From Clostridiales bacterium (GTDB lineage: Bacteria > Bacillota_A > Clostridia > Oscillospirales > Oscillospiraceae): a stretch of DNA of 22,017 nucleotides. The translations under genes and the position numbers were made by a program. Where the stretch lies: contig DXTB01000016.1 in the NCBI GenBank assembly GCA_019410105.1, positions 1 to 22,017 of the forward strand, in the 5' to 3' direction. Positions within the stretch are counted from its first letter, which is position 1; each line of letters starts with the position of its first letter. Below are positions 1-7,745 of the stretch, piece by piece. Below the pieces are notes generated by a model. The model was not told the DNA's origin. It was given only the letters and a program-made list of their open reading frames with translations, and ran no database searches.

Positions 1-435
1 AACTACACCACTTTTTCCGCCCGGGTGGAGGCCATCGAGACTTATTTTTCCGCCTGGAAGGCATGTTACCCGCAGGCCTGGGACAGTTCCGCGCACGTTC
101 TGACCAAAACAATGGGAATCGACATCCTGTTTGATCTATACGGACTGCTGTCGGAGTTCATGCGTTCCTCCATTCTCGCCCCCGGCGCCCTTCCGGAACG
201 GGAGGACTTCATTACCGCCATTCACAGGTGCTTTTTCGACCTTCAGGAGCAGGACGGCGCGGCCTTCTATCTTCCCAAGCGGCTCGAGCTCGATGCCCAG
301 AGCGGCGAATCCATCCCTCTGACCTGGGAGAGCTCCACCTTCGGTGGACTGTCCAGCGGCAAGGGAATCCACTTCCTGAAGGGAAAGCTGCGCGAGATGA
401 TCGCCCTCACACGGCACAGCTTCCCCGTACACTGA
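1..435 (+). CDS. C-terminal part of a DGQHR-domain (DndB-like) protein, 5' end outside the window
   Basis: The open frame runs from base 1 without a start, so 144 C-terminal residues are visible; an internal GTG at 25 has no convincing ribosome-binding site. The stretch with a WKACYPQAW segment followed by LTKTMGIDILFDLY resembles the C-terminal end of DGQHR-domain proteins, the group that includes DndB, a regulator of DNA phosphorothioation genes. These proteins often sit in DNA-modification or mobile-island settings. The DGQHR signature itself would lie upstream of the window, so the family call rests on recalled similarity of the tail only. A hairpin terminator follows 7 bases after the stop, so this is the last gene of its transcript. 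The alternative is an unrelated hypothetical protein. Confidence 0.5.
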   Translation, partial: NYTTFSARVEAIETYFSAWKACYPQAWDSSAHVLTKTMGIDILFDLYGLLSEFMRSSILAPGALPEREDFITAIHRCFFDLQEQDGAAFYLPKRLELDAQSGESIPLTWESSTFGGLSSGKGIHFLKGKLREMIALTRHSFPVH

Positions 436-690
436 CTACTCCAAAGCACCCCCGCCGGACTGCTCCGGGAGGGCGCTTTGCATGGTATGATACGCCTCAG
501 CGGGCGGCTCCAGCCCCGGCTGTTTGCCCGTACAATGACAAACTCCCGGTAGCAGGTCCATATTCCCCAGGGCACGCGCCCCCCAGTCGCACTGAACGTT
601 GGAGAACTTCCTCCCCTCCGCCCACCACAGGAATTTCTCGTTCTCACTCTGGGCAATGCGGGAACCGATGAACCGGTCTGCCCTTACCAC
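436..690 (-). CDS. Doubtful 84-codon ORF, possibly a gene remnant
   Basis: This is the only sizeable ORF in the 390-base stretch between the DGQHR-like gene and the main operon, and I do not recognise the product. The listed start is GTG at 690. A few bases upstream an ATG opens a six-codon frame (MGKKW, then stop). Joining the two would need a one-base frameshift, which hints at a decayed gene. The last codons overlap the terminator hairpin of the opposing gene, which also argues against a functional C-terminus. The product has one CHC motif, no evident membrane segment and no known domain. The remaining bases (691-770) are AT-rich and show nothing clear. Confidence 0.2.
   Translation of the reverse strand: MVRADRFIGSRIAQSENEKFLWWAEGRKFSNVQCDWGARALGNMDLLPGVCHCTGKQPGLEPPAEAYHTMQSALPEQSGGGALE
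442..480 (+). terminator. Hairpin terminator after the DGQHR-like gene
   Basis: CAAAGC at 442-447 pairs with GCTTTG at 475-480. Inner CCC and CCGG pairs extend the stem, with two mismatches. It lies directly after the stop codon of the upstream gene. No strong T-run follows, so it could be a processing or barrier hairpin instead. Confidence 0.5.
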
Positions 691-770
691 TTCTTTCCCA
701 TATTGATGATTTAATTATCGCAGTCTAATGATCAATATATCAGCTCTGCCCCCTTCTATCAAAAAGCATG

Positions 771-815
771 CATAGAAGAAGCGCACCAGCCGGCGGCCGG
801 TGCGCTTCTTCTATG
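771..815 (-). terminator. Long inverted-repeat terminator at the end of the main operon
   Basis: A near-perfect inverted repeat has 17-base outer arms (CATAGAAGAAGCGCACC at 771-787 and its complement at 799-815). It begins 11 bases beyond the last gene's stop. Read on the minus strand it is followed, after four bases, by CTTTTTG, which fits a Rho-independent terminator. Confidence 0.85.
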
Positions 816-826
816 TATTTTGGGGG

Positions 827-1207
827 TTAGTCCTCCCGGTCCAGGGTGATGTGGGGGACCATGGTGGTGGTAAAGGTCAGCTCAGGCTGGGAGGTGTCAC
901 AGTGGCTGAACTGGACCGGCATATCCATGTCGCTCTCCACAACCACGGCATAGCCGACATTCATGGGAACGGGCTCACCCTTGTCGTTCTCCATCAGGTC
1001 GAACCGGGCATGTTTGGTCCGGCGGGCAGGCACCACGCTGGTATAGCCGGTCATGGGCTCACGATCCTGGAAGTAGAAGGTGAAGCGCACATGGGCGTCC
1101 CGGCCGGTCTCGTTGATGAAGGCGCAGCCCTCATGGCTGGTGAAGTAGCCGGTGCCGCGGGAATGAAGGTAGGCGTCGGGAATATACCACTTGTACTTGT
1201 ACTCCAT
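827..1207 (-). CDS. ASRT-family (Anabaena sensory rhodopsin transducer-like) small-molecule-binding protein
   Basis: The 126-residue product contains the features I associate with the ASRT family (PF07100): WYIPDAYL near the N-terminus, TSHEG, YFQDREP, VPARRTKHAR and YAVVVESDMDMPVQ. The founding member carries signals from a rhodopsin, but most homologues occur without rhodopsins and have been proposed to bind small molecules in carbohydrate-linked operons. The protein has no signal peptide or membrane segment, so it should be cytosolic. The start ATG at 1207 was chosen because homology begins there; the longer 162-codon frame would add unrelated sequence from the intergenic region. It is the last gene of the minus-strand operon, 44 bases after the second MIF-like gene. 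A role sensing or binding the pathway's substrate or intermediate is inference. Confidence 0.8.
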   Translation of the reverse strand: MEYKYKWYIPDAYLHSRGTGYFTSHEGCAFINETGRDAHVRFTFYFQDREPMTGYTSVVPARRTKHARFDLMENDKGEPVPMNVGYAVVVESDMDMPVQFSHCDTSQPELTFTTTMVPHITLDRED

Positions 1208-1251
1208 ATTGATCCACTCACTTTCTATTGTAATTGTTTGTTGCAGCTCAC

Positions 1252-1626
1252 TCAGACCGGCGCGGGGCCGTAGGCTCTGGGATCCGGGTCGTCCACCCAG
1301 CCCCAGGAGGGGCACACATCGTGGGCCACGAAGATCCGCTCCTTCTGGATGCCCAGCACCTGACTCAGATCATTCATGAACTCCTCGGAGAGCATCTCGC
1401 AGTTCTTGGGGCCGATGTCATAGTCCCCATGAATTTTAAAGTTCACAAAGGCCGCGGGGGTATCCCTGCCGCTGAAGAACATCTGCTGCTTGTCCTCCAT
1501 GACGATCATGAGCCAGCGCTCCCGCTTGGTGGGCACCTTCTCCCATGACACGGCCAGGGCCGTTTTCAGCTCCTTTGCTCTGTCGCTGGGAATCTCCACA
1601 TTGGTCCTGATGATGATACAGGGCAT
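1252..1626 (-). CDS. MIF-like tautomerase-superfamily protein, copy 2
   Basis: The product is a 124-residue member of the macrophage migration inhibitory factor/phenylpyruvate tautomerase family. Start ATG at 1626 has AAGGAAGG 8 bases upstream and gives Met-Pro, so Met removal would expose the catalytic N-terminal proline. A Lys in the WEKVP segment lines up with the active-site Lys32 region of MIF, and the C-terminal GW matches MIF's VGW. The CxxC redox motif of MIF is absent (TPAAF in its place), and the Tyr95/Asn97 region differs, so substrate preference may differ. It is closely similar to the preceding gene but has a longer tail. Family members are homotrimers; a mixed trimer with its neighbour is possible. 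Confidence 0.82.
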   Translation of the reverse strand: MPCIIIRTNVEIPSDRAKELKTALAVSWEKVPTKRERWLMIVMEDKQQMFFSGRDTPAAFVNFKIHGDYDIGPKNCEMLSEEFMNDLSQVLGIQKERIFVAHDVCPSWGWVDDPDPRAYGPAPV

Positions 1627-1652
1627 ATGCAATACCTTCCTTTCTGTCATGT

Positions 1653-1988
1653 TCAGTTCTTGACCCAGCCCCAGGAGGGACATTCATCGTGAGCCACAAA
1701 GATCCGCTCCTTCTGAATACCCAGCACCTGGCTGACATCGGTCAGGAACTCCTCGTTCAGGATCTCGCAGTTCTCCCTGCCAAGGCTGCCTAGAATCTTG
1801 AAGTTGACAAAGGCCGCAGGGGTATCTTTGCCGCCGAAGAACATGGTGGTGTTGTCCCGGATGGTGGTCATGAGCCACCGCTCACTCTTACCCGGAAGCT
1901 TCTCCCAGGAAACCACCAGGGCTTTTTTCAGTTCCTCGGCCTTCTCCTTGGGCACCTCCATATTGGTATACATAACAATACAGGGCAT
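1653..1988 (-). CDS. MIF-like tautomerase-superfamily protein, copy 1
   Basis: The 111-residue product starts Met-Pro-Cys at ATG 1988, preceded by GGAGG. The longer frame from 2012 was rejected because homology to its paralogue begins at MPC. It shares long blocks with the next gene, including SWEK, ERWLM, DTPAAFVNFKI, SQVLGIQKERIFVAHD and CPSWGWV, so the pair arose by tandem duplication. It has the N-terminal Pro needed for tautomerase chemistry and lacks the MIF CxxC. The two ORFs are 26 bases apart. Within a catabolic operon the likely job is keto-enol tautomerisation, or a related proline-based lyase or dehalogenase-like step on an intermediate; the substrate is unknown. Confidence 0.83.
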   Translation of the reverse strand: MPCIVMYTNMEVPKEKAEELKKALVVSWEKLPGKSERWLMTTIRDNTTMFFGGKDTPAAFVNFKILGSLGRENCEILNEEFLTDVSQVLGIQKERIFVAHDECPSWGWVKN

Positions 1989-2050
1989 GTCCGTATCCTC
2001 CATTCCAATCAATTTATCAGCAAGGGCGGTCCCCTTCTCTGGCCGCCGGA

Positions 2051-3181
2051 TTAAAACGCCTCCAGATAGATCTGCTTTACCTCGTCCCGGGTAAGCGCCT
2101 TGGTATGATTCCGCATGCTTCCGGCAAAGACGTTGATGCAGTTGTCCGTCATCCAGTCGATTCCGGACTCCTCCACCCCCAGCTCCCGGAGCTTGCAGTT
2201 CAGATCAATGGACTTGAGGAAGCGCTCCACCGCCTCCGCGCAGTCGGTCTCGTCCTTGCCGCCCAGCAGACGGGAGATGGCCGCGTAACGCTCCGGCTTG
2301 GTGTTGTAAGAGTGGCGGAAGAGGGGGGGTGTCAGGGCCGCCAGTCCCTTTCCATGGACCACGTTATACATGCCGCTGACCGGATGCTCCATCCCGTGGC
2401 CGCCGCCCACGCCGGCGGTGTTGATGACAATGCCGCCCAGCAGGCTGGCCAGGGTGATGTTCTCCCAGTCCTCCTGTGTGCCCTCACCGTGGTACACCTT
2501 GGGCAGGCTCCCGGCTGTCAGGCGGATGGCGTGCAGGGCAAGCTGGTCGGTAATGGGCTGGCTTCGGGTGGCCAGGTAGCCCTCCATGTTGTGGGAGAGG
2601 GCATCGAAGCCCACCGAGGCCAGCACCTCCTTGGGCATGGTCTTCATCAGCTCAGGGTCGATAAAGGACACTTTAGGATAGATCAGGTCTCCCCACAGGG
2701 ACTTCTTGTCCTTGGTCTCGGGGTTGGTCAGCACCGCAAAGGGGTTGGCCTCGCTCCCTGTGCCGCAGGTGGTGGGTACCTCCAGAATGGGCAGGCAGCC
2801 GGTACCCTGCTTTCCACCGGAGATATAGTCATTCACGTCACCGCCGTTCACCGCGCAGAAGGCCACCGCCTTGGCCGCATCCATCATGGAGCCGCCGCCC
2901 ATGCCGATGACTAGGTCGCACCCCTGCTCCCTGGCCAGGGCCGCGCCCTCCATAACCGTGGTGGTCAGGGGGTTGGGCTCCACCTTATTGAATACCGTGG
3001 CGCGGACGCCCGCGGCCTCCAGCAGGGCGATGGAGCGGTCCAGCAGACCGGAGCGTTTCGTGCTGCTGCGGCCCGTCACGATCAGGGCGTGGGTGCCATA
3101 GCTCTTGGCCGTGGCGCCCAGTTGGTCGATCACATTGGCGCCAAACAGCAGACGGACCGGCATAAAGTAAGAGAATTCCAT
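2051..3181 (-). CDS. Iron-containing (group III) alcohol dehydrogenase
   Basis: The 376-residue product is full length for the Fe-ADH family and should interconvert an alcohol and an aldehyde or ketone with NAD(P). The nucleotide motif GMGGGSMMDAAK lies at residues 93-104. The four metal ligands are all present: Asp193, His197, His262 and His276, at nearly the same spacing as in FucO. TTCGTGSE at 137-144 is typical. ATG at 3181 has GAGG at a normal distance. It is 27 bases after the amidohydrolase gene and upstream of the tautomerases, in the same operon. In such a pathway it would reduce or oxidise an aldehyde intermediate; the substrate cannot be read from sequence. Confidence 0.92.
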   Translation of the reverse strand: MEFSYFMPVRLLFGANVIDQLGATAKSYGTHALIVTGRSSTKRSGLLDRSIALLEAAGVRATVFNKVEPNPLTTTVMEGAALAREQGCDLVIGMGGGSMMDAAKAVAFCAVNGGDVNDYISGGKQGTGCLPILEVPTTCGTGSEANPFAVLTNPETKDKKSLWGDLIYPKVSFIDPELMKTMPKEVLASVGFDALSHNMEGYLATRSQPITDQLALHAIRLTAGSLPKVYHGEGTQEDWENITLASLLGGIVINTAGVGGGHGMEHPVSGMYNVVHGKGLAALTPPLFRHSYNTKPERYAAISRLLGGKDETDCAEAVERFLKSIDLNCKLRELGVEESGIDWMTDNCINVFAGSMRNHTKALTRDEVKQIYLEAF

Positions 3182-3208
3182 ACGATTACCTCATTTCTTT
3201 GATTTATA

Positions 3209-4030
3209 TCAGCAGGTATAGAGCTCCGGGCGGCGGTCCCGCAGGAGCGGGCCGTTGATCCGGGCCCTATCCGCGTCCTCCAGCTCCATCTCTGCCAGCA
3301 CCACCACGTTCTCCGCCTCATCTGCCTGGGCCAGTACGGAGCCGTCCGGCCCCAAGAGCATGCTGTGGCCGAAGAACGTGTATTCTCCCTCCTGCCCGGA
3401 GCGGTTGCAGGCCGCGAGAAAGAGCTGGTTTTCAAAGGCCCTGGTCTTGAGTTCCGTCTCGAAGACGGGCAGCTCGGAAAAGCCCCCCGGCATAATGCTG
3501 CTGGAGATGGAGATCAGAATCAGCCTGGCCCCCTTCTTCATCAGCTCACGGCAGGTCTCCGGGTAGCGCCGGTCGTAGCAAATGGCCAATCCCACCTTCC
3601 CGTACCGGGTATCCGCCACCACAAACTCCGGTCCGGGTGTGAAATAGTAGCGCTCATAGCTGCGCGTACAGGGTACATGTACCTTCCGATAGACCGCACC
3701 GATCGTCCCCTCCGGCGTCAGCAGAACCAGAGAATTATAGTAGGTGCCAATCAGACTCTTTTCAAACAGCGGAAGGGCCAGGTAGATCCCCAGCTCCCCC
3801 GCCAGGGAACGAAAGCGCCGGACGGTTGGCCCGTCCAACTCCTCCGCGTAGGCAAAGTAGCGGGTGTCCTTATACAGCGGGAAAAACTCATCCAGCGCCA
3901 GCTCCGGCAGCACGCAGAGATCGGCCCCCTGCCTGGCCGCCTGAATCAGCAGCCGCTCCGCGCGCTCCACGTTTGCCTCCCGCCCTCCGATGTCCGCCGA
4001 CATCTGTATGGCGGCAACCTTTACCTTCAT
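3209..4030 (-). CDS. Nitrilase-superfamily carbon-nitrogen hydrolase (amidase / N-carbamoyl amidohydrolase type)
   Basis: The 273-residue product has the complete Glu-Lys-Cys triad: Glu43 in LPELALDEF, Lys116 in YRKVHVP and Cys151 in AICYDRRYPE. The length and the CYDRRYPE motif fit N-carbamoylputrescine amidase, beta-ureidopropionase or omega-amidase-like enzymes rather than true nitrilases. It should hydrolyse an amide or carbamoyl C-N bond and release ammonia, or ammonia and CO2, in the cytosol. ATG at 4030 has AAGGGG upstream. It sits 25 bases after the glutamine-amidotransferase-like gene and 27 bases before the alcohol dehydrogenase. Its presence suggests the imported compound carries an amide or ureido nitrogen. 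Confidence 0.9.
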   Translation of the reverse strand: MKVKVAAIQMSADIGGREANVERAERLLIQAARQGADLCVLPELALDEFFPLYKDTRYFAYAEELDGPTVRRFRSLAGELGIYLALPLFEKSLIGTYYNSLVLLTPEGTIGAVYRKVHVPCTRSYERYYFTPGPEFVVADTRYGKVGLAICYDRRYPETCRELMKKGARLILISISSSIMPGGFSELPVFETELKTRAFENQLFLAACNRSGQEGEYTFFGHSMLLGPDGSVLAQADEAENVVVLAEMELEDADRARINGPLLRDRRPELYTC

Positions 4031-4055
4031 TGTTCCGCCCCTTCTCTCCGGCCGG

Positions 4056-4805
4056 TCATCTCTGCACCACCCAGTCGATCATGTTCTTCCAGAACAGGTG
4101 GATATACTCCCATTCACAGAAAGCGGGGGGCATCCAGTGGGGCGCGCAGTCCGAGGCCCAAGCGAAGCTTCTGCCCTTTCCGTACTCATAGAAGGACAGG
4201 ATGGGGTCTCCCTGGTATTCCACCGCCACCTGTGCCCCCGGCTTGGCTACGGCCTTGTTGTAGCCAAGCAGATAGGGCCATTCCTCGGGCAGCCCCTTCA
4301 GTGCCGGATGGCGCTGGGGGTCCACCTTCAGATCAATGCCTTCCGGGTGCTCCTGCCGGTCGTCATAGGGGAGAAAATCGACCGGGAGTGCCTTCTCGAT
4401 GGGCGAACCGTGGTAGCAGCCCTTGCCGCCGATGCCCTGGAAGGTCATGTAGCCTCCCATCATCCCCAGGGCGCCGCCCTGCTCTACATAGTCCGCCAGG
4501 AGCTGTAGGCGGTTGGGGAAACGGACGCTTTGGGTAAACACCAGGGGGTGGAGCAACAGGGTATTGGCCCCCACATCGCTGAGAATCACCACATCATACG
4601 TCTTCAGCTCCTCCATCGTAGAGGGGAATTTCTCTCCCACCAGATGGGAGGGCAGGTGGGTGATCTCTGCAAACTCGTCCATCGCGGCATGGATTCGGCC
4701 GATCTCCGTTCCATACCCGCCAACCGAGAAGTCGTCCCACCCCTTTACCTCCATGTTATGGGTCAGCCAGGACTCCCCGGCAAACAGCATCTTGTACTTT
4801 TTCAT
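4056..4805 (-). CDS. Putative glutamine-amidotransferase-like protein (PF07090/DUF1355 type), no nucleophile Cys
   Basis: The 249-residue product has the flavodoxin-like layout of the class I glutamine amidotransferase/ThuA-like superfamily: LFAGESW at the start, DVVILSDVGAN near 71-81 and GGALGMMGGYMTFQG near 110-124. The position where class I GATases have their catalytic Cys in a GxCxG elbow reads MMGGY, so it is unlikely to hydrolyse glutamine. Its role may be ligand binding or non-canonical chemistry, as in related ThuA-like proteins found in sugar operons. The start ATG overlaps the stop of the upstream ATPase gene (ATGA), so the two are translationally coupled. PF07090 membership is recalled, not searched. 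Confidence 0.78.
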   Translation of the reverse strand: MKKYKMLFAGESWLTHNMEVKGWDDFSVGGYGTEIGRIHAAMDEFAEITHLPSHLVGEKFPSTMEELKTYDVVILSDVGANTLLLHPLVFTQSVRFPNRLQLLADYVEQGGALGMMGGYMTFQGIGGKGCYHGSPIEKALPVDFLPYDDRQEHPEGIDLKVDPQRHPALKGLPEEWPYLLGYNKAVAKPGAQVAVEYQGDPILSFYEYGKGRSFAWASDCAPHWMPPAFCEWEYIHLFWKNMIDWVVQR

Positions 4806-5815
4806 ATCAAGCTCCCTTCCATCGGTTCAATCGGTTGATTCTGTGCGGCGCAGCGGTGACACTTCACGATGTGGTCCCGTCCCACCAAGGCAGGCGCCGG
4901 AATATGCTTGGAGCAGTTCTCCGTCCGGTACGGGCAGCGGGGGTGATACCGGCAGCCGGAGGGCGGCCTGATCGGGCTGGGCAGCTCGATCGGCGGCTCC
5001 CTGTTGGCCGTACTTAGGCGGGCGTCCCCGCTGATCTGGGGAATGGAGCGCAGCAGCTCCTTGGTATAAGGGTGCCTGGGGTTGTGATAGAGCTCCTCGG
5101 AGGTGCTGTACTCAATGACCTCGCCCAGGTAGAGCACCGCAATATGGTCGCTCATGTACTCCACTACGCTCAGATCATGGGAGATAAAAATAATCGAAAT
5201 GCCGAACTCCTTCTGCAGGTCGTGGAACAGGTTGAGCACCTGCGCCTGCACCGACTTGTCCAGTGCGGACACCGGCTCGTCGGCCAGGATGATTTTAGGC
5301 TCCATTGCCAGGGCCCGCGCCACCGCCACGCGCTGTCGCTGCCCGCCGCTCAGGCTGTTGGGGTATTTATTGAGGAAGGACTTCTGCATCCCAACCGCGT
5401 CCAGGTAGCGGTATGCCCGCCGGCATGCCTCATCTCTGGGCACCTGATTGGCCGTCAGGCCGAAGGTGATGTTCTGCAGTACATTCATCTTGGGGTTCAG
5501 GGAGGAGTAGGGGTTCTGAAAGACCATCTGCATATTCTTCCGAAAGGTCTGCACATCCTGCCCCGTGGCATGGGCCATGTCGTACTCCTTCCCGCAGAGC
5601 TTCATTGTGCCGCTGTCCGGCCGGATGCTGTGAAGGAGCAGCCGCGCAACCGTGGATTTTCCGCAGCCGGACTCACCGACGATGCCCAGCACCTCCCCCT
5701 CCTCCAGGCCGAGGGAAACGTGATTTACTGCTGAAACCACGTCGTTTTCGCCCAGCAGGCGCTTTTTTACCACAAAGGACTTGCACAGGTCGTTGACCTC
5801 TAAAATCTTGCTCAT
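4802..5815 (-). CDS. Peptide/opine-type ABC importer ATPase (DppF/OppF family)
   Basis: The 337-residue product is a family 5 ABC ATPase. Walker A GESGCGKST is at 48-56, then a Q-loop in QNPYSS, signature SLSGGQRQR, Walker B IILADEP and SALD. The C-terminal oligopeptide-transporter extension carries Cys residues (CRYHPRCPYRTENC), which in some homologues hold an Fe-S cluster. The start ATG at 5815 (MSKILEV) has GGAGAG 6 bases upstream; an in-frame GTG six codons earlier lacks one. It pairs with the other ATPase of the locus to power the two permeases. Its stop overlaps the next gene's start. Confidence 0.93.
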   Translation of the reverse strand: MSKILEVNDLCKSFVVKKRLLGENDVVSAVNHVSLGLEEGEVLGIVGESGCGKSTVARLLLHSIRPDSGTMKLCGKEYDMAHATGQDVQTFRKNMQMVFQNPYSSLNPKMNVLQNITFGLTANQVPRDEACRRAYRYLDAVGMQKSFLNKYPNSLSGGQRQRVAVARALAMEPKIILADEPVSALDKSVQAQVLNLFHDLQKEFGISIIFISHDLSVVEYMSDHIAVLYLGEVIEYSTSEELYHNPRHPYTKELLRSIPQISGDARLSTANREPPIELPSPIRPPSGCRYHPRCPYRTENCSKHIPAPALVGRDHIVKCHRCAAQNQPIEPMEGSLI

Positions 5816-5857
5816 TGTACGCTCTCCAATCACGGCGCGCCGTCATACCGCGCGGGC

Positions 5858-6751
5858 TTAGCTGTTGGCCTCCATGGCGTCCTTCAGGCCGTCTGAGATG
5901 ATATTGACACTCAGGGCTGTGACAAAAATGAACAGGCCCGGAATAATGGTAATCAGGGGATTGATGTAGATCTGCTGCCGCAGGGCGTTCAGCATGGAGC
6001 CCCATTCCGGCGTGGGGGGAGAAATGCCCAATCCCAGAAAGCTCAAGCCAGAGGCCGACAGGATGCTGACGCTGAATTGCGTGGTACAGTAGATGAAGAT
6101 CCGCCCAAAGGTGTTCGGTATGATGAAAAACACGATAACCTTCAGTGGGCTGGCCCCGGAGGTCTGCGCCGCCTCAATAAAGTCCTCCGGCATGATATCC
6201 TGCACGGTGGATTCGGCCACCCGGGCGATGGGCGGAACCAGAATGACGGCGATTGGAATGATGATGCTGGACAGGCCCGAGCCCAGAACCGAGGACAGCG
6301 CGATGGCCAGCAGAATGGAGGGGAACGCATAGAAAATATCCAGGGTGCGCATGATGATCTGGGCATAGGCCTTGCCGAAATAGCCGGAAATGATCCCCAG
6401 GATACTGCCCACGATGGTGGCCAGCGCCACCGGCAGGAAGCCCATCAGCAGGCTCAGGCGCCCGCCGTACAGGCAGCGGGTCAGGATGTCGCGCCCCTGC
6501 TCGTCTGTTCCCAGCAGATGGCCGGCCGTGCCGATGCCCTGCAGCCGCTCCGCCGCATTGCCCTCAAAGGGGGTATACTGGGTGAGCAGCGGCGCGCCGA
6601 GGGCGCACAGCACCACGATCACGAACAGGATCAGCGCGGGAAGGGCCGCCGGGTAACGGAGGAAGGTCCGCACAAAGCGGCTGCGCGCCTCCCTGCGGAA
6701 ATGGAGCTCCTCCGGATCCGCCGCAGCTCTGGAGCCAATGGATGACAGCAA
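5858..6751 (-). CDS. ABC importer permease, DppC/OppC family
   Basis: The product is a membrane permease with a cytosolic N-terminus, a first hydrophobic segment (ALILFVIVVLCALGAPLL), the DppC hallmark LLGTDEQGRDILTR and about five further helices. The EAA loop EDFIEAAQTSGASPLKVIVFFIIPN contacts the ATPase. I place the start at TTG 6751, giving 297 residues, because AAAGGAG then lies 7 bases upstream. The GTG at 6760 would sit directly against that site. It lies 30 bases after the partner permease and 42 bases before the second ATPase. Together they form the channel of a peptide, nickel, opine or oligosaccharide importer. Confidence 0.92.
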   Translation of the reverse strand: MLSSIGSRAAADPEELHFRREARSRFVRTFLRYPAALPALILFVIVVLCALGAPLLTQYTPFEGNAAERLQGIGTAGHLLGTDEQGRDILTRCLYGGRLSLLMGFLPVALATIVGSILGIISGYFGKAYAQIIMRTLDIFYAFPSILLAIALSSVLGSGLSSIIIPIAVILVPPIARVAESTVQDIMPEDFIEAAQTSGASPLKVIVFFIIPNTFGRIFIYCTTQFSVSILSASGLSFLGLGISPPTPEWGSMLNALRQQIYINPLITIIPGLFIFVTALSVNIISDGLKDAMEANS

Positions 6752-6781
6752 AACAATCACTCCTTTGTATCCCGCAGGTCT

Positions 6782-7723
6782 TTATTTTCTCAGGCGCGGA
6801 TCTGCCACAATGCGGAGCAGATCGATGAGCAGGTTGATGCTGACAAAGATCGCCGCCACAATCAGGATGGCCGCCTGGGTCACGGGAAAGTCGCTGGTGA
6901 AGATGCTCTGATAGATGATCAGGCCGATTCCCGGCCAGGAAAAAATGGTTTCCACCATCGTGGAGCCGCCCATCAGGTAGCCGAACTGCAGGCCCGCTAC
7001 GGTCAGCAGCGTGGGAAAGCTGTTGCGCAGCACATGCCGCATGATGGCCGGCTCACTGAGTCCCTTCGCCCGCAGGGTAGTGACAAAGCTCCGGCTGCGC
7101 ATCTCGGAGACCGAGCTGCGCACCATCCGCGTCATAATCCCCAGTGTCATGGCGCCGGCCGCGATAGCGGGAAGAATCAGGTGCTGTATGAGGGAGGAGA
7201 AGGTATAGTCCCCACTGGTATACATGCCTGTAGACGGCAGCAGGCGCAGGTTGACGGAGAAGATGCCAATCAGGATCAATGACAGGCAGTAGTTTGGAAT
7301 ACTGATACCGCCGATGCCGAATACCGTGCCGATCCAGGAGAAGATGGAATTCGGCCGGTACGAGCTGTAGACACCGATCAGGATACTGAGCAGGAACGCG
7401 AAGATGCTGGCCCCCAGCGCCAGAATCAGGGTATTGTGGTGGGCCTCGCTGACCACGCTGAGCACGAGCCGGTTGTCGCTGACAGAGTTCCCAAAATTGC
7501 CGCGCACCGCGTTGCCCAGCCACATGAAATACTGCATATAGAGTGGCTGGTCAAAACCATACTGGTCGATGATCACCTGCCGGAGCTCCTCCGAAGCATC
7601 CAGAGGCACAATGCTGTCAATGGGTTCTCCCGGCATCATCTGCAGCAGGGCGAATACAATAACCGTCACACCGAAGAGCGTGAGGAACGCCAGGCCTATT
7701 CGTTTCAAGATAACTCGGACCAT
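6782..7723 (-). CDS. ABC importer permease, DppB/OppB family
   Basis: The 313-residue product starts at ATG 7723 (MVRVILKRIG) with GGGGAG 6 bases upstream; the longer frame from 7765 reads through an intergenic hairpin and was rejected. Features are an N-terminal helix (LAFLTLFGVTVIVFALLQMMPG), the family motif YGFDQPLYMQYFMWLGNAVRGNFGNS without gaps, and the EAA loop SFVTTLRAKGLSEPAIMRHVLRN. It forms the heterodimeric channel with the following DppC-like permease. It is separated from the binding-protein gene by about 100 bases that contain a strong hairpin. Confidence 0.93.
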   Translation of the reverse strand: MVRVILKRIGLAFLTLFGVTVIVFALLQMMPGEPIDSIVPLDASEELRQVIIDQYGFDQPLYMQYFMWLGNAVRGNFGNSVSDNRLVLSVVSEAHHNTLILALGASIFAFLLSILIGVYSSYRPNSIFSWIGTVFGIGGISIPNYCLSLILIGIFSVNLRLLPSTGMYTSGDYTFSSLIQHLILPAIAAGAMTLGIMTRMVRSSVSEMRSRSFVTTLRAKGLSEPAIMRHVLRNSFPTLLTVAGLQFGYLMGGSTMVETIFSWPGIGLIIYQSIFTSDFPVTQAAILIVAAIFVSINLLIDLLRIVADPRLRK

Positions 7724-7745
7724 ACTAACTCCCCTTGTATACTGC

